From Stenopsyche tienmushanensis (Eukaryota; Arthropoda; Insecta; Trichoptera; Stenopsychidae): DNA of 64,000 nt. Below, in pieces: positions 49,498 to 60,646 of the stretch. The position numbers and the translations under genes were made by a program. The notes beneath the pieces are model-generated. The model was not told the origin of the DNA, ran no database searches, and saw only the letters and a list, made by a program, of their open reading frames with translations. The stretch lies in assembly GCA_008973525.1 (NCBI GenBank), contig WACJ01000260.1, positions 186,001-250,000 on the forward strand, given 5' to 3'. Numbering within the stretch: position 1 is the first letter of the stretch; each line of letters starts with the position of its first letter.

Positions 49498-49722
49498 CTG
49501 TAGTGTAGGCGATTTACCATCCCCACGTAGTAGCGCTGTTAACAGCGACATCTTCCATCTCTCTTCATGTGCAATGTGCTATTTTAACAGCGCCATCTCT
49601 TGTGGCCCTGCGGAGACATTGCACCTGCATACCGACCAATCGCTTCTTGCGCGTGCGCCATTGCTGGTTGGGGAGTGACGCGCAGGAGGCGGGAATCGGG
49701 AGAGTCGTCGGTTAGCCTTGCA
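49498..49722 (+). repeat. Truncated LTR copy
   Basis: TGTAGTGTAGGCGATTTACC.. to GTCGTCGGTTAGCCTTG matches the first half of the LTR at 21,030-21,480. The second half is missing. 49,305-49,430 just upstream resembles 53,020-53,165 (shared ATTTCGACAACCCTGACACTA), another dispersed repeat. 49,723-50,685 holds nothing recognisable. Confidence 0.7.
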
Positions 49723-50689
49723 AATATCGCATATATATGCAAATTCCTATACAGACAATATACTTGTAATGTAGTTTTCAAATTATGTCTGCAGTTCCAA
49801 CAGTTCCTTCAACGATGTGCACTTATTATAATTATAGTTAATTAATCTGAAATAGAAACTTGCTCAGTCTCGAATTTGTTTGGATAAGTTGCAGCTGGAC
49901 GGGGAGACACCCTCAGTTGGTGTAGGAGAGAATCCGAGATGCAAACGTCATACGGAAATAATCTGAAAACTATCAATTATTCAACAACAATCTATTTATC
50001 TATCCCACGTTCCCCAAATATATGTCCTTTTAGTATCAATGTCATCGAATTGACAGACGATCATCACCTTTACCTATATCAATGATTCAATATTTACATT
50101 TAGTCTCCTAAACCGATAGTGATGATTTATGACCTACTTCAAAGTAAAGTGATGCACCTTTGTTTTGTTAAACTAGAATTTAGTACAATATATTTTGACA
50201 CGAAATGAGTCAACGATTTTTATGAAATGTGAATTTAAGTCATGAGTAAATATTATTTCAAATGTAGAAAAGATATCGTATATTTTTGGTAGTCTATAAA
50301 TAACGCAAAGAAAATATGTGATAGATTTGGCAGTCAATTCAATTAAATATTATTAAACTCTCCAATTTATAACTGAACATTTTTTTGATTTAAAAAGGTG
50401 ATGTATATCAAGCACACAAAAGGACCTTCCTTGCGGTTAAGCCAGGTTTAAGAGCTGAAATGGTTCTATATTGTCGAGACAGCCATTCTTTTTTATGTTT
50501 AAAAACGTCATTAATAATCGACTTTTGTTACAATCTAACAAAAAAATGGATGAATATATTTTCTTCCAAAAATGGAATTGCATGTATTTATTTGCTGTTC
50601 TTTATTTGCTGTGGATAATCCAATAATGTATCCAAATACCCACTCCGTTATTTTTTTATTCAATAAATTTTAATATGTTCTATATTATC

Positions 50690-52745
50690 ATTCCTCTCCG
50701 GAGCGAGATCTCAAGCGCCGAAGTCATGAGGTCCAATCGAGAGGTCATGGACATGTACGGCGAAGCATCAATTACCAATTAGGATTTTTTTGTGGGCACC
50801 TCTGTCGAGTCAGGCGAAGAAATCCAGTAGTTTAGGGTTTGAAAACCATACAAGCCACGGAATAGGGAACGACCTCAGACGAAGAAATCCAATGGTGTCA
50901 GGTGTGATGACGATGCGAGCCACGGAATAGGGCCACCAAAATAATTAATTTACACGACAGAGGTGATCACAAAAGAAATCCTAATTGAAGGAATAAGCGC
51001 CGCCTTTGCAAAAATGAAGCGAAGAGAGCGAACAACGGCTCATCACCGGGGTTCCAAACGAAGAGGGCGAACAAGCACTTGCGGCACTTGAGCAGGCCCT
51101 AGCGCTCAAGCGGAAGACGGTCACAGATGCAGCGATAAACGGAGCAGGAGTAGAGGAAGTCACAAGCCTCATCAATGAGTTCCTGCATTTTGCCTGCGAC
51201 GCTGCAATGCCAAGGCGTGCAGTGACTATACCGTCAACACTAAATTGAACACGAAACCGACCCGAAACTCCTGCTTACAGTATACAACACCTGCCTACCG
51301 GAAAGGGTCTTCCCAGCACCATGAAAAAGGCAGAAGCTGGTTCTCATCCCCAATGGGAAAGCACCTCCAGGTCCATCGGCGTACAGACCGCTATACATGC
51401 TGGATGGGTAGGGGAAGCTGCTGGAGAGATTAATCCCGCGCCTCCAGCAGCACATTGAACCGGGACTCTCCCCACAGTAGTACGGCTTCCGTGTAGGCCG
51501 CTCCATAATCAACGTCATGACTCGAGTTATAGACCCAGTGAAACAGGCGTGGTGTGGCAGTGCAAAAGGCAGTAGACACACCATAATGATTGCGCTAGAC
51601 GTCAAGAATGCCTTCAACTTGGCGAGATGGCATCTGATCCTTAGGGACTTGAAGAAAATTGACACCCCACATACCTCTTCAGAATTGTAGAGAGCTATCT
51701 GCACGGGAGAACCCTTATTTACAAAGACGCCTACGGGGAGAGAAGAAAAAAACCAGTGACGGCAGGCGTTGCACAGAGACTGCTGAGGACACCGCTAATG
51801 GATGGAGCCAAAATGGTCGCCTTCGCTAATTACGTTGCCATCCTAGCCACAGCCAAATCCACAGAGATGCTGAGGAAGGCCATGAAGTGGTTGACAGGAG
51901 CTGGTCTAGAGCTCGCTGTCCAAAAAACGCACACAAGACGCAGAAAGCTTGCGCCCCCACCCCTGAGTATTTGGGGGTGGAGATTGATGACAAGCTCCGA
52001 TTCGTCACCCACACGGAGAAGGCGGCCAGCATCGCGGGGAAATCTGGCCAAGTTGATGCCCAACATTAGTGGCCCAAAAACAAACAGGAGGCGACTCTAC
52101 AACAAGGTAGTGCACTCGGTACTGTTGTATGGCGCGCCATATCGCCAATCGACCTATTCGCTTACGAAAGACAAGAATAACGCTAAGCAAGCACCATGGC
52201 GGCGTGGCAGTCCCGATGAGACAACTCCGCTAAAGGTCGATGGACGCACGAGCTAATACCGAACCTGAGAACCTAGGTAGCCAGAAATTACGATCAACTG
52301 TGCTACCACTTGACCCAAGTCCTCACCGGACATGGCTATTTTGGTAGCTACTTACACAAAATAGGCAAAGAGACCGGTCCGGAGTGCCACCACTGCGGAG
52401 CGGAGTACGACGATGCTGCACACACGACATTTGTCTGCCCAGCATAGAGTACGGAAAGGGACATCCTACGGGAGGAGCTGGGAATCAGCTCGCTCTCCCC
52501 TAGCAACATGGTACCTTCAATGTTAACGGATGCTAGGGCATGTAATGCGTGGTGCAAATACACGACGTACGCTACAAGACGACGAACAATAGCAATAGAA
52601 TGACATCCGGGAAAAGACAAATGGAGAGCCCGTGAGGGACACATCGCTGCTGTTGTTCAATACTTAATTAGTAGCCGGGTGGCAGCCGAAGAGGAGGCGA
52701 GTTTAATGGGTAAAAATTCCACACTACCACCAGAATAGTGGTATC
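50690..52745 (+). pseudogene. R1-like non-LTR retrotransposon, degraded, with 3' end
   Basis: Plus-strand frames give, in order, G-I-S-A-A-F-A-K-M (50,980), an RT entry block with P-S-A-Y-R-P-L-Y-M-L-D (51,370), Y-G-F-R-V-G-R-S (51,480), A-L-D-V-K-N-A-F-N (51,595), a core reading F-A-N-Y-V where R1-type RTs have Y-A-D-D (51,820), L-M-P-N-I (52,050), and the terminal G-H-G-Y-F-G-S-Y-L...C-H-H-C...H (52,330-52,435). Frameshifts, stops and the lost catalytic Asp pair show that it is dead. Its start contains a short direct repeat (GAAGAAATCCA..GCCACGGAATAGGG, 50,816-50,934). Confidence 0.8.
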
Positions 52746-53825
52746 TTTTGAAGATTCAAACGAAACGAAATGACATAATCTAGAGAACTTTTTAAAACTA
52801 AACTAAGTTCAAAACAGTTGTTCATTTTTTGTTTAAAGAATTTAAAAGTTGATATTTTTCATTCGTTTGCACATTTTATGTGACTTTGGAAGTTTAGAAG
52901 TAATTTTCTTAAAACCAATTGCAAAACATAATGATTTATTTAAATCAAAAATACATTGCAAAATACAAAAACAGTTATTTCATACCATTACGACCACGGA
53001 TTTAAAAGTTATGACGATTTAAAGGTGAAATTTTGGGTATTTTTTCAAAAATGTTGAAAAAAAATCTATTTCGACAACCCTGACACTAGAACCTTTGTTT
53101 GAAATTTAGCAAAAAAACCTAACACCCAAAAAAAATTATCAGTCCATGTGCAAAACACTTTACACATCAAATATACCTAAATATACAATATCACATTTCA
53201 TCGATAGGGAAGTCTACCAATAAAATTAAACAGCCGGTTACAATAAAAACCACGGATATGCTACTCAATGCTACTCATGTATTATATATTATGCACAAAT
53301 TTAAGAATACATCCTCAAATTTTCAACATAAATTTCATAAGGAGTGCAATACAATGTGCTACATTTTCTTATCTTGGAATTTATGAAGGTTCACTGCCTG
53401 AAGAGACAAATATCAATAACATACGTGTCACATTTTTCGAATATTGGATAGATCTCCATGCTTCTTTATATCTCATTAAGTCATTATAAGGGGTTTTAAG
53501 TCTCCTATTTTTCCCCCTATATATATACAAAAATTAAATTAACTCTTATTATGTAAAATTTATTATAACTAAAATATATACTTGTAATTAAGATAAGGAT
53601 AGTAATCTAAGACTTAAATTGTTAATCCATTTTTATGTAATTGTGTATATTGATACACCATTTTACCTTGCTATATTATATTTATTGAATAAAGGTTTAT
53701 AAATAATAAAATAAATTAAGTCATTATATTTGACTACTGTTATATGCAATGCAAATCGATTAAGTTCTGGTCTTGGATAAATGATCATAGTATTTCCAGC
53801 TCTTTTGTAATTCTAATAGAATTAT
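52746..53825. other. Gene-free stretch with one dispersed repeat
   Basis: 53,020-53,165 is the partner of 49,305-49,430. 53,490-53,715 is AT-rich and ends in an AATAAA-type run, possibly a retroelement 3' tail. No gene is supported. Confidence 0.4.
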
Positions 53826-53982
53826 ATATGATTAGATCGGTCGTAGATGATGTTAAATATCATATCATTAAATTCATTACTGTTTGTTCATGCTGGATGA
53901 ATCACGCTTGAGATTTTCATAAATGGATGATCTGAAGATTTTTCAAGCAGTTGCTCTTGGATGTTGACATAGCCAAGACAAA

Positions 53983-54941
53983 ATGGCTCTAAATAAGTGT
54001 CTATTCATATTTCTGATTGCGAATTTTATTGAAGCCAGTTTAGCTTATGTATGATTTATTTATATTTGCGAGCGAACTGCATTTTACATCATAGAAATCG
54101 TTATGGCGATTGTTCTTTAGATGCATTTCATCAATTGCTTTGTATTTTTGCAGAAAATTAATATTACCAAGGTTGAAAATTGTCCACACATCCAAAAGGA
54201 ATACCCCGTGGAGTTGCTCAAATCCAATTTTATTTGGAACGGAGACTGTGTCGATGCTCTGCATGGAACTTACATAGTGCGAAACAACGATGATGCCGAC
54301 AGGGATGTCAGTAAAATCATGTATTTTTAATGCTTTTATTACAATTTTAACAACCGCTATAGATCAATAGATCTCTATACATTTTTGCATTATCAAATTC
54401 AAAATGGACATCCAAATTGCATCATTTTTAGCAGCACTGTGCCTCATATTGATTCTCGCTGACATTGTCGTTGTATATGAATCGTCCCTTTTTACATCGC
54501 CAGGTCATTGTTAAGCTGTTCAAATGTCCCAAGAAGACTGAAGACGAATGCAACGACAACCTGGAAGAACGCCATTATTCCTTTACGTGTGAACGCTATT
54601 TGAAAGACCTCGGCCCATGGAGTTTGCTAACTGATTCCATATCCGAAGAACACTGCACCCATTCATTGGTAATATTTATCCTGAGCTGACAAATTCTATC
54701 AATACACTCTATAAATAAAATATTCTAGACTCCCTCGATTATTTTTCAGGGAACGTTCGAACTGGCTCATGCGAAATTCGATCCATCGATGCTGGAAGGA
54801 CATGTGACTGTGGAGCCGAAGTACACTAACTATCGTATGTTATTAGAGTTCTGGTCCCGCAAAGACGATAAACCTGTGCATCCTGACAATGTTGAAAATC
54901 TTCGATCATGCATAGTCATCTCATTCGATACTATCTTCTAA
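53983..54941 (+). CDS. Secreted cysteine-rich protein, 191 aa, duplicate 2
   Basis: Exons 53983-54048, 54154-54306, 54504-54668 and 54750-54941 have exactly the same lengths as those of the copy at 48115-49073, and introns are alignable throughout. The only amino-acid differences I see are Y4N in the signal peptide, Q-to-H in the E-R-Q-Y stretch, and V-to-I and V-to-T near the C-terminus. Every cysteine is kept. The duplicated unit extends about 150 bp upstream and about 100 bp downstream of the coding part. It lies just upstream of NDUFAF2 on the same strand. Confidence 0.85.
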
Positions 54942-55289
54942 TTAAATCCGTTTTCCATCATGCCTGATTTATCTCATACACCTGTATTGTTTAAACTTAA
55001 TATGAAACTATGATTAAATATAAAATTATATTTTCCATATTTTTATTGTCTCGGCATACTAATCTATTCAATAATTCTTACGGAGGGAAAAACTGTATTG
55101 GTGTAGTACCGTGTAATTTTTGCACAACAGAAAAATGTATATCTGGATTATATAATCAACATTATTGATAAAATCTTCTCAAAATAGACTACTATTAGTA
55201 ATTAGATGTCGACGTAGTTAGAAGACGAGAAATTTGCGTCAAAAGTGCGGCGTAGCGATATATAAACATTGAACTACAGTTAGAAATTG

Positions 55290-55345
55290 CTTTTAAAAAA
55301 AACCGCATAACTTCGAAATCGCACAAAAAGAGGTTCAATTATATA
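55290..55345. repeat. Terminal fragment of the TA-flanked MITE family
   Basis: AACCGCATAACTTCGAAATCGCACAAAAAGAGGTTCAATTATA matches one end of the family seen at 4399-5004 and 41901-42392. The other end is absent. Confidence 0.55.
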
Positions 55346-55833
55346 GTATTTTTAATATGGAAGTGTTTAATAAAATCATACGTGTTTTATTGAATTATAA
55401 AGATTACATTTCGCAAAACAACAGTAACATCTATAAATAATATGTTTCAGTATTATTTATAAGCTGTAATGATGCAATTTATCATAATCAATGCCAAATT
55501 TTTTAGACTGATGCGCAATAATTCAATATCTATATATAAATACCTTACATGTACGTTTCAATATGTATTTATAAAATCAAACCTCAAGACTTCTTGAAAA
55601 TGACATGATATAAAAATAAATACATATTTACATCAAAATTTAAATTCAAATTTATTACGACGACGACTTTTTCAAAGACGTAATTTTAAAAATACGAATT
55701 AAAATAACTTCATATCAGATATCTTTTACATATTTTTCTACTGCGGCGAAAATTTTATGAAAGTATATGCCCGTATTTTATTCGATTAAGTGCAATCGTT
55801 TAGAAAAAACACATTCGATCTGTCAACTTTGTG

Positions 55834-56663
55834 ATGGCGAAACGCACAAATAGACTGTGGTTAAATGTTTGGAAGAACTTTATAGCATCTTTAAAATCCA
55901 AGAATCATGAAGGAACTTTAATAGGTATTGTGATATCATATATTTTATAACTGTATTATGTCATTATTTTGACATTTTCTTGATTTTAAGCGTTAAAATA
56001 TAGACTTTTTGCACTGCCATAAATGTATTTGTATTTTAATAAAAATGATATGATTGGATGATGTTATAAAAATAAAATAAATCCAATTATTGGCACTTTA
56101 TCCCTTTTCTATCTTGAGATTTATATGAGACTATTTTCTAACCTATAAGCTGTGATATTCTTAACTTTTATATAATTTACATGATTCATACAACTGCATA
56201 TATATGGATATTATTAATATACTTTATTCCGTGTATTATTTTTAGGCACGGACCAAAACGGCAATAAATACTTTGAAATTCCAGCCAATCCTTCCCGAGG
56301 AAAAAGAAATCCGGCACGATATTTCCAACCAGTCAATGGACATGATGGTTTTACTAATGAAAGATCAGCCGAATGGGAATCATGGCTGCGACATAGAAGG
56401 TTGTTATTTAATTGAATTCAACCACTAATGTTTAAATTAAATTTTAAACTGTTCAACTCAATTCTTGCAGGATCGAACCACCGACTGAGGAGGAGATATC
56501 TAAAAATCTAGCAATTATTCAAATGAAGAAAAAAAATGCAGCTCTACTAGAAGAAAAATATAGACAAGATAAACCATTAGAAATACCCGGAGATATAAAA
56601 GGAATGGATTCATTTCCTAAATATGATGATTATCAGTTTGGTGATAAATACAAAAAGGAATAG
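55834..56663 (+). CDS. NDUFAF2: Mitochondrial complex I assembly factor NDUFAF2 (mimitin/B17.2L), 145 aa
   Basis: Three exons, 55834-55924, 56246-56399 and 56471-56663 (stop TAG), join in frame. The N-terminus (M-A-K-R-T-N-R-L-W-L-N-V-W-K-N-F) precedes a G-T-D-x-x-G-N-K-Y-F-E-I-P block, then R-x-P-x-R-Y-F-Q-P and E-W-E-S-W-L-R-H-R-R, which is the signature of the NDUFA12/NDUFAF2 family. The longer charged C-terminal tail is that of the assembly factor rather than the structural subunit NDUFA12. The protein acts in the mitochondrial matrix in late assembly of NADH dehydrogenase. It is slightly shorter than the human protein (169 aa). Confidence 0.9.
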
Positions 56664-56940
56664 GAAATATATTTTATTAGGTGCGCTTTATAGAAAAATA
56701 TTAATGATGATTTATAATGTATAATAAATGTAAATAGTTATGTTGTTATAGTGCCTTTAGCTATTTAATCACATGAGATTGATCTATTAGAGTATTTTAC
56801 TTTCTGTTATCCTATTTAGCTTTCTTAGAACATCAAAGAAACAAATTTGCAAGTGAAAATCTTGACATTGTACATACAAGATTTGTTGATTAAATAAAAA
56901 ATCTATATCAATAAATAAAATAATTACTTCTTAACTATAC

Positions 56941-57200
56941 CTTGCTAGCTACAATGTCTTTAATGTTATCTCCTTGTAAAACAACTTTAATTTCATGGCC
57001 AATATGGATTCAGAAATAGGTGTAAACTTGCTTCTTTCTAGAAGAAACCACATATACACAGCTTCCTCCACCTCTGGATGTTAATTCTCATTTCAAATAA
57101 ATAACTTTGTCTGTTCGAATCTGGTAATATGCACCAAAACTTGTACCTTTTTGCATTGCACCCAACAGATTTTTTAAAAGAAAAGATTGCAGATTTATAG
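56941..57200 (-). pseudogene. Unrecognised coding remnant with two in-frame stops
   Basis: One minus-strand frame reads as a coherent polypeptide (L-L-G-A-M-Q-K-G-T-S-F-G-A-Y-Y-Q-I, later S-R-G-G-G-S-C-V-Y-V-V-S-S-R-K and G-D-N-I-K-D-I-V-A-S-K) broken by two stop codons. The composition is protein-like rather than AT-random, so a processed or decayed gene piece is likely. I cannot name the family. Confidence 0.35.
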
Positions 57201-58650
57201 TTCAAAATTCAATTATTGACCAAAAATCAATACCACCCTAATATATATATTAGTTTTTCTTTAAACATGGGTAAACTGCTTAATCCTAATGATTCGCTTG
57301 AACATAAAGTGTATGGAATTAAATAAAACAATTTTACTATTCAATGGTACATCGATCTATGTTAATTTTTAAATAATAAACATGACAAATTATTCTTAAA
57401 ATAATTGAGAAATAAAGATTAAAAATGATATTTTTTTGCGAATGAATGAAAATTTTGATGTGGTATTAAAACAATTAGCAAGGTAAAGAAATGATGACCA
57501 AATGCTGTTAAAAAACACGATGATTGAATGAGATTTAAACAATTTCAATAAATATGACCCCATTTCATTTTGCCGTACGAAATAAAAATGAATCCCAATT
57601 TCATGCAATATAACAGAATTCTTAAAAAACACAAACGTCATATATATGTATTAAAAAAAAAACAACAGTAATAATGATGGCAGTGAAATGAAATATCCCC
57701 AATATTTCAATGTTATTGGCATATAATGATAATCCATAAACAAGTATTGTTAAAAAGTTTGATCACTTATATTGTTTCATGCGACCTTGTAAGAATGTAG
57801 TTCTTTTCGTGATCAATTTTAAATACACATGCAAAATGCAGGCACAAGAAAGTTTTGCTAATATAATATTCACTGGTGCTAATTATTTTGTGAGATACTT
57901 AAATATTTTAACCAATTATAGGATGTTTTTAGTTTAATAGCTTTCAATCAAATGAAAGAAATCCATTTTCAAAGTTTCAAATAATAAATTAGATGAACGT
58001 AGGGTAATGTTAGCTATAATAAAAATAATGTTTTAAGTGATCAATTGAAATGACGATAGTAATACAAAAATATATTTATTTATTTTTATAATACATTTTT
58101 TGTCAAATAGATAGAATTAAATATGTTTATAAAATAAAATTATTGATATAATGTATCACAGTCATTGCAGAAATACTTTTAAGTGTCTAGCATTAAAAAA
58201 AAACACTAAGGAATAACTAGTCTATGAGGAATGTTCTTTCGTCTTTATATTATCCTAAAAATTGCAGTTGCAAAATCAAGAAATAATGGAATTTGTTACT
58301 GAGTCTTCTTCTTCAGTGGGTACAACTATACCTGCAAAAATACAGCTACGATAATTATACTTCATAAAATGCCATTCAATAAAGCAAGAAAATGTATAAG
58401 CAGATCAAATCAAAACATAAACAAATATATATATAAATTGATGCAAAACAACAAGCCATTTTTTTGCAAATCTTCAAAAATATTATAATTTAATTAAAGA
58501 TAAAGTCTTTAAGACAAATTGCACAAACCCATGGAAAAAATGTTCCAAATCATATTATTTAAATGCGTATAACACAGGCCTAACATTTGAGACCAAAAAA
58601 AGCCATAAATTTTAAATAAATCACCATACGACTTAAAGCAAAAAGTAATA
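57201..58650. other. Mostly gene-free stretch, one candidate exon
   Basis: Apart from the candidate alternative exon at 58276-58331, I see only AT-rich sequence without recognisable features. Confidence 0.4.
58276..58331 (-). other. Candidate alternative last exon of the MFSD12-like gene
   Basis: After a strong acceptor (TATTTTTGCAG) 56 bases encode I-V-V-P-T-E-E-E-D-S-V-T-N-S-I-I-S-stop. It would splice in phase from a GTCAGT donor inside the exon ending at 60647 (after R-S-Q). This is plausible but rests only on splice signals and phase. Confidence 0.35.
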
Positions 58651-59102
58651 GATTGTCCCGTTAGGAATGTCGTTTTCACATTATTTCAATGCCAGAGATG
58701 GTTTAAAGGTAATAAAAATAAAAGTATTCAAATACACTTGAAAAAATACGAAAGACCATAAAACAGTAGGACTCCAAAGGGATAATCTACCGAAAAGTCC
58801 TTCCATATGATCAAACCATATCCAGGGAGATTTATTGTTCAAAATTAGAAAGTTTAAAAGTGGTGTTAAGTGCGAAGAGGCCAAGTGCCGCCAAATACTT
58901 TAACAACACGATAATGCGCGACGCAAAGATGATTGAAAACAAATTAAAGTAATTCGATTAGCAAACGATTCCACATCCACCTTATTCCCCTAACCTTGCT
59001 CCTTCAGACTATCATTTATTTAGATAGATGCAATGTTTTAATACATTTTTTGTTTGAATTTAACTCTTTCATTTAAAAAACAATATTCCTAACGGGATAA
59101 TC
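58651..59102 (+). mobile_element. Short deleted mariner with TA duplication
   Basis: Inverted termini GATTGTCCCGTTAGGAAT and GATTATCCCGTTAGGAAT (right end inverted) are flanked by TA at 58649-58650 and 59103-59104. Near 58,960-59,030 the plus strand reads H-P-P-Y-S-P-N-L-A-P-S-D-Y-H-L-F-R, the mariner D34D region. The 452-bp length shows a large internal deletion. Confidence 0.85.
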
Positions 59103-59104
59103 TA

Positions 59105-60646
59105 ATATCATGTAAGCTTATATACTTGATATTTCATGTTGTAATATTTTACATATTTTTTAAACGTGAAACTTGAAGGCACAAGAAAATGGAATCGATT
59201 AACTGTACAAAATATTTTTATATAAAAATTACATGCAAACCATCGAAAGAAGCAAAAAGGAGAAAGCCACATTATATATACTTTGCAACAGGCGTAAACA
59301 TACAAAACAAATGTTTATGGAAGGGCTAAAAATAATGCTCGATACAAAATTATGACCAGTAGAGTATACAATATATTTTGTTACTTCAAATGAATCCATT
59401 CATCATGCAAGTCGAAACACTTTTTATACACTGAAATCAAAGTATTCATACAAAAATCTAGCGAGATATGTAGAGACTTTTTCCGATTATTATGCACCAC
59501 CTTTTTTTTAATAAGGAATAAACTACCTAACTCGCCTGACTTTCATTTAATCTTATATATACATACAGGCAATGAAAAGTATTAAATACAAATGGAATGA
59601 TCACCAATGATAAGAATATTTTTAACCCGGTGCTTATAAATCTGTATATAAACAGTGATATTTATATTAAAGAAATACCGGATCGGTCCAAATACCAGTT
59701 GTTTTAAATATTATTATGTAAAAAGTATTTGTGGTAAAACCATAAAATACCTGAAAGAATGATGAATGTGTCGAAAAAAAGCTTTAAAAAGTGTTACATT
59801 GCTACCAATCTGGATGAGGGTGAGGATGATATTTTATGAAAAGAATACCATAAATGATACATTGATACATACTACATATTTTAAGCATGTTTGAATGAAA
59901 GCATGTTTTTCTTTCCCAATTATTTTAAATTAATTTTCTATCAGTTTTTTTCCATTTCATTATCCGTCACATTATATTTAAAACTGAATTATATTTAGCC
60001 TAATTCAGTACTTCTTTATCATGCATTTATTAATGAATCTTATAACTATTGTTAATTAAATAAAGAAATTTGGAATTTTAGTTTTTCGCAACTTCTTACA
60101 ATTGTTTTTTTTGTAAAAGTAAATATTTGACAAAAGGTATCCACTTATAATTAAAAGAAAGTCTGCCGTTGCTCTGCAGAATATAAACTAACCCAGCTTC
60201 CCATTTATTCGAGCTAATCTCATTAGTGGCAATATAAAAAAATTGACTCGATCTTTCAAAAGAAAAATCGAGACCATTTTTTACAGTTTAAATTTAATAA
60301 AAAACCATTTTAATTTTTAAAATTATTAAAAGCAAATTGGCACCCATGATGAATATGATATAAATTAATTTTAACATATTAGCGGACCCAACATCATTGT
60401 TAAATTATTACAAAATCACAACCCTTAATCATAGGAAATATGTGACTTGATATGAATCAAAAAATAATATATATTTACACTTATATTTCATCGAGCCTTC
60501 CTTCGAATGGAGATACAGCAATTAATCTATCCTTTGAGTAGACATAATTGTCCGTCAACATGTTAAATTAATAATTCTATGCGTAAATCATTAATGATAT
60601 GATGATATCACAGAAGAGTTTTTTACATTGAAAAAATGATGATATA
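59105..60646. other. Gene-free stretch with one dispersed repeat
   Basis: 59,555-59,705 is the partner of 36,955-37,100. The remainder is AT-rich and probably includes the 3' untranslated region of the transporter ending at 60647. Confidence 0.4.

Noticed and set aside
51240..51704. 154-codon minus-strand open frame
   Set aside because: Antisense to R1-like reverse transcriptase sequence; no independent domain.
48172..54264. Identical minus-strand open frames over both secreted-protein copies
   Set aside because: They are shadows of exon 2 and intron 1 of the duplicated plus-strand genes; conservation is explained by the sense gene.
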